This document shows positions 34,992 to 47,630 of a stretch of 64,000 bases of DNA, in pieces. The position numbers and the translations under genes are program-made. The DNA is taken from positions 12,319,693-12,383,692 of the forward strand of contig NC_051088.1 in NCBI RefSeq assembly GCF_901709675.1, in the 5' to 3' direction. Source of the stretch: Syngnathus acus (lineage: Eukaryota; Chordata; Actinopteri; Syngnathiformes; Syngnathidae). The stretch's first letter is position 1. Every line of letters starts with the position of its first letter. A model generated the notes under the pieces. That model ran no database searches. It saw only the letters and a list, made by a program, of their open reading frames with translations, and was not told the origin of the DNA.

Positions 34992-37900
34992 GACATCTTT
35001 TATGTTTTCATAACCTCAATTTTGCTGCACGACAGAGTAACAATGAAGGTTTCTGTTCTATTTTTGTTCATTCTTTTTGGACAGCTTTTTATCATAGTTG
35101 TGGTATATGCTTTATAAACAAAGTCGAGTTGAGCTTTACGCTCACTGGATCAGATATAGATACTTTCACGAGTACTTGGATAACTGCAGCAATTAGAAAG
35201 GTACATCCTTTACTGTTACGCGACATAATTCCATCAAACAGCAAGTTTATTGCTACCTGAAGGCCTTTCTTAATCCGAGATAAGTATTCTTTTGTCAGTT
35301 ATGCAATTTAATTATAATAACATTGGACACAGCCCAAGAACACTATCTGCATTTTTTTCAACTATAACATACAGTGTAATTGTGTCACTTTTATCCACAA
35401 GACGCAGTGTGCAGCCTTGTGTGCTTGGAATACAAGCCTTATGGGTACAAACTGCAAGTTTCAGTGCAAGAGTTTATACAACCATACTGTACAATGAGGT
35501 TTCTAGCCACAAACATTTCCCCGAAAAAAAAAAAAAAGCAAGTCTGTCTGGGCAGCCAACATGGGAAATAAGAGGCCCTCGAGTCGTTCATATTTTGGAA
35601 TATCAAATTAAAGTTCTTCTTTTAGCTGGCCCCATATGTTTGACTTAATCTTTTTCGAAGGAAAATGAAAGTGAATATCATCCACTGGAGAGCACACTCA
35701 TCATGAGGCACGCAGCAATTCCATATGCTGCACAGCTCCAGCTAATTACACCGCTGCACTGAGGAGCACTTAAATTCCGTCAAAGATGAGCACAAAATCA
35801 ATGTAGCGAGAAACTGCACATTTTGGGGCTCGCGCAACTTTTACAGAGCACGGTTTTATCTTAGCGTGACGCTAACGGGATGTGCTTTGCTTTTCCAACC
35901 AAAAACTGACAAAAGTATTGGGGTGCACCACTTGATCAAATAATTAGTCGCAAATGAACTGGAGCTGACTTTAGGCGAGCCAGCCACATATCGACAAGAT
36001 AATAACGCTTCACACTCCCATGGACAATTTAGTTTAGGCTGGCTTGCTCGCCACACCCAAAAAGCTTGTTTGAACATTTTCTATTCCAAATTAACTTCCA
36101 AAATAAATGATAATGATGATGTTGAATTTCATATTTAAAAGTCAAAATAAATGGGTTCTTTAGAGCAGTGATGGAATATTGAGCTGACTGATTCATTTAA
36201 GATCTGACTCCTATCTAATGGATCTTAAGTTGACTGGAAGAGCAGGAAGAATTGGCCACTGTTGCAGTTGCTTCCCGACAGTGACTTGAGGAATTACTAT
36301 AACAATTATAATAAATGGACAGTAATTATATTTAAAAGCAAGCAGCTTTCAAGCTCCATTATGTGCACCTCTATAAACAAAGCCCCTGACCTCGTGTCAT
36401 ACCTGTCAGTTCTGTGCACTGCTCATCATTTGAAGTGGGCAAATAATCAAAATCACCCCAAAGCCACAGAACCAGAAGAAGCGGTTTCAAATGTCACACT
36501 GACGCACTCAACTTGCTGGATGCCACACTGTTTTGACTTGTGACTGCATGGCTTCTAGTTATTTACCTACAGAGGCAGTTGAACCAGAGGTGACCTTTTT
36601 GACAAAGGAAATGAATGAATATGCCGCTCACATAAGCAGCCGGGGCTTAGGAGACAAATGGAAGGAGCGGAGGGATGCCAAGATAGAGAGCCTCAAGTCA
36701 AAGATAAAGAGAGCTTGACAGGCGGGGCGGGGAGGAGGAAGACAAGATGAGGGTAACAGGGAGGGGAAACTTTGAACTTCACAAGGTCAACGGCTTTTAT
36801 CTTTACGCCAAGCACGACGGTAGCGCTGCGCAGCTTCCAAAACACCCTCCAGTACTCCGGTCAAGCATGCAGAGATGGGGCCACGTCCCACTTTGGGAAG
36901 CGGGTCTGTTGATGCCCTGAGGCGCAGAGTCTCCTTCAGCACTTCCAGCAGACCAGGGCCCTGCATTAATCATGTGCAACGTGATCGTCCCAAGCCTCCC
37001 CGGGGATGTTGGCCCCTAAACACACCATGACAGCGGGGGGGCCCGCCCGGCCCGGCCCGACGCACCTGCACTGCTGTGTGCGCTGCCTACAAAAAAAGGG
37101 ATGAGCGCAAAGCCGCAGCTCAAACATGCTGACATTGTCTAAAAATGTAACTTCGCTGCTTCCTTGTCAGTCTGATGCAAAGCCCTTGCGGTATCTAATG
37201 AAGATATTTGTCTGTGAATTTTATTTCAGTGTTCAAAGTACTGCGTAACAGCATCTAGCAAATAGAAGGCGCTCCCCTTTCTTGGCAGAGCACCTGTTTA
37301 AACAAACAGAAAAAATTTTCCCTTCATTAATAAGTAATTTGCTTTTTTAAAGTTAGTTATTGAGGCATTCTACTGAAGAAGGGAGTTGGATAATTCAGAA
37401 CATATTTTGATGCTGTAAGCTCCTTGGTGCTCTTTAATGGTAGCAAAATATATTATTCATTATTATTTGGCTGTCTTTATTTATTTATATATAATTCCCG
37501 CAAGAATATTTTGCCTTTTATTATGTCAAAGTAGTAAAAAATTTCAGTCTGGGAATTGTGCTCGGGCTTCGAAAAGAAACCCCTCAGAAAAACGTTGTTA
37601 AAAAGACCTCAAAGAGGTGAGTAGCATCAATGAGTACATTTTTGACTGGCAAATACGTATTTACTCTTTTCGTTTAACATCCAAGACAAAAAAAAAAAAA
37701 TGCAATTTTTTTAAGCAGTTGGCCTACATTATACCAATACGTTCATAAATTAAGTAAACATTGTTCATCCATACATGCGGGGCAAGTATTTCCAATACTC
37801 AAATATCTTTGCGTGTCAAAATTTTGTTGCGGTCCCATGCTTCCATAAAAATGAATATATACTACTTCTATATATCTGCCAATGAAATTAAATCGTTCAA

Positions 37901-38759
37901 ATAGTGTTAAATGGCCACTGAACCGGACCGACAATCTCACAATTAACGTGACAGTTTCGTTCTAGTGGTGTGGGTGTGACTGCATCTCTTCACAGTGTGT
38001 AGAACATTTGATTCCAACGCCTTTGACTCAGGCTCGGTTTCTCGGTGTAGGCGGATGAGTGGAATGATTCTCCCGTCCATAACTTTTAGTCATTCCCTCA
38101 TCAAGAGTCTGTTAAAAGGCACCAGAGGGCCGGCGAGTGGGTGAACCAACACGTGTCCAACTCTTTTTGAGCCGCTCCACTTAGCGCTCACTAAGCCTAC
38201 TTACTGACTCGCTCTCTCAACCACTGATACCGCATTACGTCGCCTACGCACGGCCACAAAGAGAATGACACGTAATGACCCAAACAATGCTACATTGCTA
38301 ATTGGTCTTTGAAAAATGACAGGAAAAAAAATGGCGGAACATGACAGTTAAAAACAGCATCCAATCATCTTTGAACTTAAATGTCACCAACCTACTTTCC
38401 AGAATGCACCCTTGGTGCATGATGAGTATCATGTTTACTTCAAATATTGAGATACCAGCTAGCAGTTTTTTTCCCCCTGGGGACTGAATTGAAATGAAGG
38501 CTAATGTTGCTTGATGTTGGCTTGATTTGTGAACATTATCTTAGATAAGCAGCTCCCAGGGCAGGTTTATGCTGCAACTTTGTATTCAGATCTTGCTCAC
38601 TTGCTCCCCTTAGTTTTACAGTGCTTGGCAAATGTCAAAAATTAGAGCCCGCTGCCCTAAATTAACTGCATTGTTGAGTTATGTACAATATTCTGAATGC
38701 TAAAATGTAAGTGACTCTTGTTATCTATATATATATAAAATATAAATATTTGGATTCAG
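34992..38759. other. intergenic sequence, no gene recognised
   Basis: Mostly AT-rich; a GC-richer unique block at 36540-37080 is listed separately. No exon or RNA gene was recognised. Confidence 0.5.
36540..37080. promoter_or_regulatory. candidate regulatory or conserved non-coding block, GC-rich
   Basis: Composition shifts from AT-rich to GC-rich, with CCCGGCC-type runs near 37040-37060, a GGCGGGGCGGGG Sp1-like run at 36721-36732, and an ATTAATCATG motif near 36965. A 61-codon frame at 36533-36718 looks hydrophilic but has no recognisable homology. It could be a distal enhancer or a promoter of an unrecognised transcript. Confidence 0.25.
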
Positions 38760-39000
38760 AATTTTCCCTGACAAAGGTAATGTTAAGCCACCTTTGGGTG
38801 TTCCGAGGAGACGGATCGTGACAGTACCGCCCCTCAAGGGACGGCTCACAACCTCCCAAAAAAATAAAAAATAAACTTAACATTGGGTGCTCCGAGGAGC
38901 TGGACCTTGAAGAGGTCACTCCACCGTGAAGTGCATTCGCAGTAGTCTTGACAGAACAGAAGTGCACTCTGACTACTGACTTTGACTTGGATACCTGAAC
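38760..39000 (-). repeat. possible LTR-retrotransposon remnant (polypurine tract plus LTR start)
   Basis: Read on the minus strand, GGTTGTGAGCCGTCCCTTGA is followed by GGGGCGGTAC and then TGTCACGATC. This resembles the polypurine tract and LTR start of teleost Gypsy-type elements. No pol domain could be recognised around it. The motif TCCGAGGAG occurs twice (about 38798 and 38891). Confidence 0.35.
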
Positions 39001-41857
39001 ACTGACAACGTTTACATCTCACATTGGAAGAAACAATTATCATTATTATTAATTATTATTATTATTTGGGGGTTGAAGGTGTTGTGCTTCACTGATTGTA
39101 AATATTGATTGTAAATATATGCTCTTTTCCTTTTTCTTTCTTCCTCCATGTGCTTACTGCCAAATCTGTTCCTGATATAGATGAACAAACCAGTCCATAC
39201 AGCTACTGTGTACTTTCAGTATTTAAAAATGATACGAGATGGCCTAAAGTGTCAGATGTATATGTATAGCTGTAAATAAATACTGAAATGTCGTTCTCAT
39301 AAATGAAGGAAATGGCTTCATCATTCCAATATTTTTGAAGAGAACAATGTTATCACCTGCGGTTTTACAAATGCTATACCTATCTCTAATCTGGATTCTA
39401 TTGGTAGAGAGAATTTACCATGAGCATATCACATTGATGATGGCCAGGGGGCATAAGCTAGCCAGATAGTTAGAAGCACCGGGCTTGGTTGCACTTTGGG
39501 CCGATCATATATGTATGTGTCTTCATCGAAGCACACAGACAGCCGTTTGGGATTTTATATGTAAGCCGTATCTGTACAGCACAGCATAACGAAGTCTGAC
39601 TTTCTCTGTCAGAGCTGCAGCGACTAATGATCGTGGTTGCCAGAGACATATTGATTTTTCCTTCGACTGGCTCGGAGGCTGCTGGTCCCTGTCCTTCAAA
39701 TCCACTATGATAGGCCAGGCCCGGCCCGCCACTGTGCTGCCTGAAGAGGTCCACTGTCACAGCCAGTGTTTAGGGACTGCCTGATGAATTCTCCTGTCGC
39801 TTTAATTATGCAGCCATTCACTCACTGACTCCTCCCCCGTGTGTGTGTGTGTGTGTGTGAGTGTGTGCGTGTGTGTGTGTGTGTGTGTGCGTGTCCATAC
39901 AAAACAAACAGAGGGCAGCAGTGGCAGAGATAAACATGAAGGCAACTACTGTCAAGGTTTCAATTCATTGTCATAAGACCAGTGCTGTTGCTTTACCAAG
40001 ATGCACCCTCTTTGTGCATGTTTATTGTTGTTTTAACCTCGCTTACTCTATTGTTGGTTAGTCAGGGGAATTTCTTAAACATTTTTGTGACCAGTGCTTC
40101 TCAGGTTTAAATTTCCTTAACAGAACATTTGCGAATGGCGATAGCGGTGATGCAGTAACTCGTGCCAAAAATCGAAATGAACTTGCATGTGGTTTATTTC
40201 AAAATGATAAGTGGCACTAAAAATGATGGCTGGTTTGATGAATTTAAAATAAGGATATTTGAACACAAATGATTCAGCAACACAGATAGACAGGCCAGTA
40301 CGCACAGGCATATTTTTCATCCTCTACATAGAAAGAATGGCTGGATGCAAAATTGACTAAAATTACAGCAGCTTCCTGAGCCACTTGTCGTAGTTGTGAA
40401 ACTCTTCTTCGTTTGTGTTTGCATGACTTTGTTATACTGCCCTTCGGTGGCCACCTCACAAACACCAGTAGAGCGGCAAGGAATTAGCCTACTGATGATG
40501 CACAAAATGTTCAGGTTCTTTACATTCTAATATATTAGAGAGCGCTATTTTCCTTATCGGTCACCAGAGACCATATGAGGGTGGATGCTGGGACACATCT
40601 TTGATGAGGTTGGAGCCGACAAGATGAGACGGCCTCTCGTGCCGTGCGCAGTGGGCCGCCATCATATATGCGTAGAGTACACATCCTTTAAATTACCATT
40701 TTTTTTACTGCGCAGTGGTTTGCATGCAACCATCACGACAGCGTGGAGCTTTGCAGCAGGAGACGGCGCACGACTGGTGTAGGCGTAAGACTGAGAGGAA
40801 AAAGCGCAGGGATAAGGGGGGAGGGTGATGAAAAGAGAAGTAGGACGAGAGCGGGACGAGATGAACTGGCTGCCTTCCTCCTCCTCCTCCTCCTCCCGTC
40901 TCTGACTGTCTCAGAGGAGATTGAGGAACATGAACGCAGGCCAGAATTTCCACAAATGAAGCTATTGCTGCATCCCAACTACTCCTGCCATACTCATACT
41001 GCTCTCTTGTCATTAACATAGAACGACTCCTGCAGGGGCAGCAAGCTCTGCACAGGAGCAAGAAAAAAAAAAACTCAAGCATCACATATAGCAAAGCAAT
41101 GCCATTGCGCGTGTTGGTTTAGATGCAGTAACGAGGGAGGGGAAAGGTGTGGTAGATGTATTGACTTTTTCAATGAGGGGAGGCAAAAGAGAGGGGGAAA
41201 CATAAAAAGGCAGAGGATGGGGCTTATGCTTCAGGGCTCTATTAAAAAATGAATCAAAGGACTACTGGCATTCCCATTGAAAAACAGAACTCAGCAGCCG
41301 GCTGAGAAACGTAGTAGCGAGGGTGACTGTGTCGCATGGATGCTCTTATGCCATGTGGAAGCCCATGAACACATGCTAATTTACCTTTCATTCACTGCCT
41401 GGGAGCGCTACGCTTTCTGATGTCAGTCAGAATTGTTCAATATACTTCAGAAATTGAAGTAAGCACATAAATAATCCAAAAAAGAACACTTTTCATAGAA
41501 GTCACTGCATTTGAGGAAGGTAGCGTTTTTTGGGGGGGGTTTTTGTGGGTTTTTTTTTTTCATTTCTCAAGGTCAGTGACTCCTAACTTTTATTGAGCCA
41601 AGGAACATATTTTACATTGGAAAAATGACATAAATATGGCACAAAAAGTGGATAAGCCTTCCAGTGGACATGTAGTTCTGTCTGTCACAATGTATCATTA
41701 CCATACATAGCAGAGCAAAGATACATTATTTGTAAATTTGATAAATGATCATTTTCTAACCACTACATTTTCTGGATTAGGCTAGAATTTGCTACTATGT
41801 AGTTACGAGACAGGCGAACTAACCTAGTTAACGGTAGTATTTAGTTATCACCAGTTT
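39001..41857. other. intergenic sequence, no gene recognised
   Basis: Contains a (TG)n microsatellite (listed) and (ATT)n runs near 39044-39066. GC-richer sequence at 40600-41030 includes a (CTC)n run near 40876-40896, which creates low-complexity frames on both strands. No exon was recognised. Confidence 0.5.
39838..39892 (+). repeat. (TG)n microsatellite, interrupted
   Basis: About 55 bases of mostly TG repeats with a few GA and GC interruptions. Confidence 0.9.
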
Positions 41858-42075
41858 TCTGAAGCTGAGCTGTGATTGGTTGTGACCTGAGACCTGGCAA
41901 CCGAGATGTCATTTTCAGTCGACAGCTAAATGGTGTCCCCCTGAGAGGAATAAAAACAGGTCAATTTTGCCGGTTCGATTCATATTCCACAAACAAAATA
42001 TTCATCAGAACCCCATGCTTCGACTAGTTGGGCTGCACAGAAAATATTACAAAGGATTTTGAGGGGTTGACTCAT
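41858..42075 (+). mobile_element. partial copy of the snap-back element at 34600
   Basis: The stretch from AGCTGAGCTGTGATTGGTTG to GGGGTTGACTC parallels 34777-34990, including TCATTTTCAGTCGACAGC, CCCCTGAGAGG and the terminal GTTGACTC. The left half and one hairpin arm are missing. Confidence 0.75.
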
Positions 42076-42957
42076 TTAATTTGGTCAAGCGGTTGTAATA
42101 AATAAAATCATCTGAATTCAGATGAATTTTAAAGTAGATGTAGTCTATTTAAAAAATGTATAAGGATTTATTTCATGAAACCACTTTTTTCAGTCCAATA
42201 CTGCTGGCTCAACAAAAATGACATGGTTCAGAATCCTAAGATTTGTTGGCTGGCTCCCGCCCTGTACAGTACACCAACTGCCAAATGAACAAAAGTCTAG
42301 CATCATGACCGATAGTAAATCTTTACAGGAATGATGTGTGTAACGATGTTCATGAGGAGTTCCAGCTTGATGGAAGTTGACAGAATGACAAGTGTAACGG
42401 GAGGCGGCGCCGTGTTGATGAAGACGGCACTCCATCAAAGCGTCTTCACGCTAAACGTACAAGCTGAACTTTCACACCTTTTGTGCAAGAATTGTCCGAG
42501 GGGGCCCGCGGATGCTTCGGCTCTCTCAATCAATATTTCAGCGCGCCGAGGCGTCGCTCAGCCTCCTTCCAACCTGGAGCGCTGCCAACATGGAGTTTGG
42601 TTCCTACCAAGCGCCAGCCTACGCACACTTCCACTGGAACATTAGCAATCAGAACGCAGCATTTCGCAAAGCTTTGTTCTGCCGTGCCAGGTGCAATCAT
42701 AAATAATGTGAAGGCACTGCCTGTGGCTTGATGTAGGTTGAAAAGTGGTTGTAAAATAATAATCGTTTTAAATGACTTTTTTTTTTCTTCTTGAAATTGA
42801 CATATGACCCTCTGAAGACAGGACCGTGCAACGACTGACTGACTATGTTGCGCAATAATAATAAATTCCAAATTAAATGATAAATGAATAAATAAATAAA
42901 ACATTATAAATAATAAATAAGTTGACAAATTCTTTTGATCTTACTCTTCTTTTCTTG
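42076..42957. other. intergenic sequence, no gene recognised
   Basis: A GC-richer unique stretch at about 42390-42700 has overlapping short frames in three phases and on the other strand; none resembles a known protein. It could be regulatory. Confidence 0.45.
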
Positions 42958-42965
42958 GGATAGAC

Positions 42966-44007
42966 CAGGGTTCGGCAACCCAAAATGTTCAGAGAGCCAT
43001 ATTGGCCCAAAAAAACAAAACAACATACCTGTCTGGAGCCGCAAAAATCTAAAAGCCTTTTATAATGCAACATAGACTGTCAATACATAAGTTGTATGCC
43101 TACTATTAAAATAATAATTTTAAAAAATTGTATCAATTTGATCATTTCTTCTTGCGGCCCATTCGAGTTCACGTACCTGCATAGCAGCGCTGTCCGATAT
43201 CTGTCACGTCACACGACTCATCCATCACAGGCAATTGAGAAAGCTGGAGCTGAATTGATGTCCTTGATCTGATGATCGGTGATATTGTTTGTGCGGAGAG
43301 GCATGTCTTTCATTTTCTGAATGATCTCCGTTTTGTTTTTGAAGTCCGAAAATAGGCACTGATATTTTAATGAATGAATCCTTCATGTACTTGCCATCCG
43401 TGCTTTATTATCTCCGAAGCTGCAACAAAACTTGCAGCAATAGAAGAGTTTGCAGATGCAATCCACTTCTTGAAAGTGTTTTTCCGGTCCTCAAATTTCT
43501 CCACCAGCACTGCAATTACACGTTTCCTCTCAGTTGCAACTGGGCGATCGGCAGCAAATTTAGCATGCTTTAGCTGAAAATGTCGCTCCAAATTCCTCTT
43601 CTTGTTTTTTGACAACTTCTCATTGCAAATCAAACATGCAGGCAATGCTTCAGCATTGGCAATGAAAGCAAATAGTTCAGTCCATTCTTTCTTAAAGCCT
43701 CTGTTCTCATCAGCAATCTTTCTCTTTTTGCCTTTTAAATCCACGGCTCATCACTCACACACCTGTTTACAACTCACCTGTGCTGTGTCGCAGGCTATGA
43801 CGCAATTTGGCGTCATTCTTAAATTCGGTATTTTTAATATATATTTACAACTACATACATTTTTACAGCATAAGTATGGTTGTGTCGTGATTACCATCTA
43901 AAAACCATATTTAAAAAAACAACAATAAAAAAAACCCATTTTATTCCCATTTTCACGGGTGCCGCTAGGGGCGTGCTAAAGCGCCGCATGCGGTTTGACG
44001 ACCCCTG
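42966..44007 (-). mobile_element. decayed Charlie-like hAT element, 1042 bp
   Basis: The element runs from CAGGGTTCGGCAACCC to GACGACCCCTG. The flanking octamers GGATAGAC (42958-42965) and GGATAGGC (44008-44015) match at seven of eight positions. The interior carries a broken minus-strand transposase fragment (next entry). Its left part (42966 to about 43110) is the transposon's 3' end, and the C-terminal transposase region is deleted. Confidence 0.85.
43120..43744 (-). pseudogene. N-terminal fragment of a Charlie-like hAT transposase, frameshifted
   Basis: The first 125 codons are open (43744-43367) and begin with GTG where an ATG would be expected. A basic start and a zinc finger with C37, C40, H55 and H60 fit the N-terminus of Charlie-type hAT transposases. 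This group gave rise to several domesticated vertebrate genes. Similarity continues in other frames downstream. A D-E-S segment at 43214-43222, in the position of the first catalytic Asp of the RNase-H-like fold, is reached only after a frame change, and a further frame change follows near 43190. The remaining catalytic region and dimerisation domain are missing. It is a dead copy. Confidence 0.75.
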
Positions 44008-44254
44008 GGATAGGCTCTTTAATGAATACAAAGAGTTTAATATGAGACAGTTGAGACACAAAAGGTCTGTCCAGTAAGGTCATTCATTTTGTTCACTTGT
44101 GTGCATGAAAATGACTTTTAGGATATGATTCTGCACTACCAAAAACATGCCTGTGATCTTGCCCTTCCACATGAATGTCATAGTGAATCTGTTATTATTT
44201 TATTCATTCATTTATTTGATTCATTTCTTTATTTATTGTCTTTGTTTCAACACT

Positions 44255-44381
44255 GTGATTGACTAGTGACCTGGCCCTGTAGTGTGTACCCAGTTTGTTT
44301 TACGCGTCACGCTCAGGCAGTTTATCTAGACTCAGAACAGGATTGCTGTATGATTATAAAAATGAAAAAATAAATGAATTA
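44255..44381 (+). repeat. degenerate 3' part of a SINE-like teleost repeat
   Basis: GATTGACTAGTGACCTGG, GTGTGTACCC and a tail of AATGAAAAAATAAATGAAT resemble the 3' half and A-rich tail of the same repeat family as 10525-10642. A 5'-type fragment with a B-box-like GGGTTCAATTCC lies at 44627-44690. Confidence 0.4.
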
Positions 44382-45489
44382 TTCAAGGAACAAAACTGTG
44401 ACCCGAATATGAATTGATCAGTGTCCTTATGTATAAGGGTCATTATTTCATCGCCCCCAGCAGAATGTATTGAGGAGTGCAAGTTGTGCTGCAGGAATTT
44501 AAAAAAAAAAAAACTAACAATAATAATCAGTGTGGTATGTATATTTTTGTCATTTGCTGTTTTTTGGTGAGAAATATTATCAGTAATTTTCTCATGGTTT
44601 ACTCATCTGACTTTCCTGCAGGCAGTGGGTTCAATTCCAACTCTGGAAGAGTCAGTGGTTGTCTGTCTTTTTATGTGCCTGGTGGAAATCCTTTTCAAAG
44701 ATGAAATGTAAGATATTTTCATCAGTGTACATCAAACTCAATCAATTTTGGAGGGATGCCTGCTTCTTTGTTTATTGACCCACGTACATGTGTGAAATTT
44801 AAACTGCTTTTCTGACAAGTAACCAGAGACCAGACAGAGTAAGAGTGTGAAAACATCCTGGCACATTTAAAAATGCATTTCACTTTCATACATTCTTCAC
44901 TAACTGGCTATAGATTGCAGCCAAGTAAATGTGTAAAAATCCAACAAGATCTGCAGAATTTGAAAAATATGACCACCATGCTAGCAACTTTGTTACCATA
45001 GTTAGTTCTTAATTGTGAATGCAGCTACATGCATAAATGGGTTGATCTCATTTGCAGACATAATTTTAGTTAGTGCCTTTGTTCACAGAGGCTGCGTTTG
45101 TTTCCCTTCACTCGACTGGAAATTTGCTGAAGCTATTTTATGATGGCTTTTCACACTTGTTTGATTTCTCTTAGCATCTGGTTATACCTGCTTGAGTGGG
45201 CTTAGCTACATTGTGGAGGAAGATGATTTAACCTTTCGGACTACTCCTTGCATTCCTTTTTACATTCAAGCTGTTGTCATGTCATAAGGAAACTTCCAAA
45301 GTGAGGGTGTTTTTAATTTTAGTTTGATTTTGTCACTAAATAGGATCTGTTTTGAATTGTTGGGGGCAGATATGTCCTTTAAATTAGTTCTATCCTGCAC
45401 TGATCATGCGGTTGCTTTGGATGAGCCATATTTTTTTACTACTTAAGCTTGGTCTCACTTATTAATTTGCCAGTACAGGATCAAAAACT

Positions 45490-45730
45490 ATATCAGTTCA
45501 TCATTGTATCCAGCTAACATCTTTGGATGGGAAAACCTGCTTGATGGCCAAGAGGCAGACACATCCTGCAGCGCCGACAGTGACAGCTACTGACATAATG
45601 ATGTACGCAGCGGCCGCTTTGACAGGCAGCACGCTGAGATGCTGATCATTTTTGTCAAGCTGAGATGGCAAAATGCGCCAGCGACCCATAAATATTGAAC
45701 CTGCCTCGTAGGGGGGCAATGACCTGCATT
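45490..45730. promoter_or_regulatory. candidate conserved non-coding block
   Basis: Unique, balanced-composition sequence between AT-rich flanks, with no repeat signature and no plausible exon. Located about 2 kb beyond the proposed ski 3' end. Confidence 0.25.
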
Positions 45731-46779
45731 GGATAATAGGGGCCTTTACAGCAAGACAAGTGTCAGTGTGGCATTTCTTTTGGGGGGGGGGCTTTTTTGG
45801 TGGGCGTATTAGCCTTCCGAAGTCTAGTATGAAAACGTTTTCATTGCCAATCCTAAAAATAAATAAATAAATGAGTGCATTGGCCTCCTGCCATGCTTTT
45901 TTAACTTTTAACTCATTATTTATTTTTAATCAACAAAATAGTGCACTCAAATTGTAGTAAAACATATAGAGTTCCAAAACAAAAAGACAAACAATAATAA
46001 GATTACAAAAGTCCAACAAGCAACATCCAAATAAAATATATGAATAAAATATGTTGAAAATATGTAAACAGTAATTCTGGTACATTTAATGTTGACCCCT
46101 TACACATGAGGCTTGCTTGTTTTAATCTGTCACAAATGTGTTACCATTTTAAGAACTTTGACCTTTAACCTCATTGCACTAATAGCTTACAGTAATAAAG
46201 AAACTGTAATATTGCACACCCCTTGTTCATGACTATGTCACTAGATTGAAATTAATACAGTATAATTCAGTTTGATAGCTTTGTACGTCAATGATATCAA
46301 TTTTTTGGGTCAAAGTCTATAAATAAAATCAATTTGGCGACCCGCCCAAGGGTGTCACAGTCAAGGCCTTGAAAAATGTGCTGAAAGGTCATAAAGAGGT
46401 GAAGGAGAAGTTTTTCTCTTGAATGGTCTAATGAAAGCGCAAATGCTGTTTTCACTTCGTTCAAAGAAGTTTTTATTTATTTTTGTTTTTATAATTGTTA
46501 TCATTGAAGGGCATCCGGTATAAAAACTGTGACAATCAACTCTTGCAATTGACTTGCGGTATTGATAAGCCGACGTTGCGTTTTCTAGAGGGCGTAGTAT
46601 TCCTGTAAAGTAGTGCGCTTTTTACTGTCCCAATACTTTTGTGCATGATGTTTTTACATACAACTGCAAGTCTCTTTCATACTGATGAGAGATACATATA
46701 TAGCAGCAAATTAGAAAACATTCCATTCAGCTGTAATACTAATAATAATAATAAAAAAGGTTTTCATGAATTAAACATG

Positions 46780-46980
46780 ACGTTGTAATTGAAACAGCAG
46801 GGGACACGGAGACTGAGAGATGCAGAGAGACTCCCGAGACTAATGAGCTCACTGTGGGGTGTTCTTCCTCATGTGACTGCTGTAATTGGGTCAGTCAATA
46901 GACCTGAGCGCTGTGCTGCTGCTGCTTCTGTCTGGCGGCCCGACCCGGCCTGCTTCGCCAATGGCGGGCGTACGTTTTGT
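46780..46980. promoter_or_regulatory. candidate conserved non-coding block
   Basis: GC-richer unique sequence with a TAATGAGCTCA segment, no repeat features and no plausible exon. About 0.6 kb beyond the proposed ski poly(A) site. Confidence 0.2.
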
Positions 46981-47624
46981 GAAATTTTGCCGACTCTGGG
47001 AAACAACCTATTTGTTTTGCACCAAACAGTTTATTAATGATCTTAGTCGTGCTCGGATTGAATAAGTTGGAAAATCTCATTGTCGGTATCCTCTTACCTG
47101 TCACGTCTTTTATGCAATTTTCATCAACATTCTTTGCACACATTGATCGAATGCATGGACTCTTCTTAGTGCGTGTACACTAATGAGTGTTTACATGCAG
47201 TGCTGTCGGGCTGAGTGGGTGTTAACTTGAGGACTATATGAAGCTCTAGTTAAGTGCTCGCATACCTTTTTATTTTCCTTGTGTACATTAATTACAGAGC
47301 TTTCTCCAGCACAGCACGTGGCCTAAAACCATATCGTTGGATGAAATTTTGTTTCATCTTCAAAGCATGCAACCGACATTTGCACAGAGGCATTGAGCAT
47401 GTAGATGTTGATCTGGAAGAAACACTGAAGTCGGGCAAATGGATCGTGGATTTTTTTTGAAAGGCTGGATTTCCAAGAAACCAAATGTCAACTGTACCGT
47501 GAAAAAGTATTTGTCTTCTTATAAATAAAATTGTATTGATCGTTGCTTTACGTTAGCGAGATGATTATTTTCAAAAGGCTTTGCAAAAGCAAAGAAAGTG
47601 GGCCATTCAATGTGGACAAACAAC

Positions 47625-47630
47625 TTTATT
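47625..47630 (-). terminator. candidate ski polyadenylation signal AATAAA
   Basis: On the minus strand the sequence reads AATAAA followed by a T/G-rich stretch (GTTGTTTGTCC), a usual downstream element. It is the most distal good candidate before sequence loses 3' UTR character. RNA evidence is needed to fix the real end. Confidence 0.4.

Larger units (their letters stand above)
44382..47604. other. intergenic sequence downstream of ski, no gene recognised
   Basis: AT-rich with short ATA/AAT runs. Two GC-richer unique blocks, 45490-45730 and 46780-46980, are listed as candidate regulatory DNA. The stretch at about 46626-46645 (ACTGTCCCAATACTTTTGT) resembles a Tc1/mariner-type terminus, but no partner end was found. 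Confidence 0.5.

Noticed and set aside
36533-36718. 61-codon hydrophilic frame with coiled-coil-like end
   Set aside because: Too short, without homology or splice signals. It may belong to a regulatory block.
40585-41094. Overlapping frames on both strands with Leu and Arg runs
   Set aside because: The runs come from a (CTC)n/(GAG)n stretch. No homology and no clear splice sites were seen.
42331-42731. Three overlapping plus-strand frames in GC-richer DNA
   Set aside because: All three phases are partly open and none resembles a protein. The block is better explained as non-coding.
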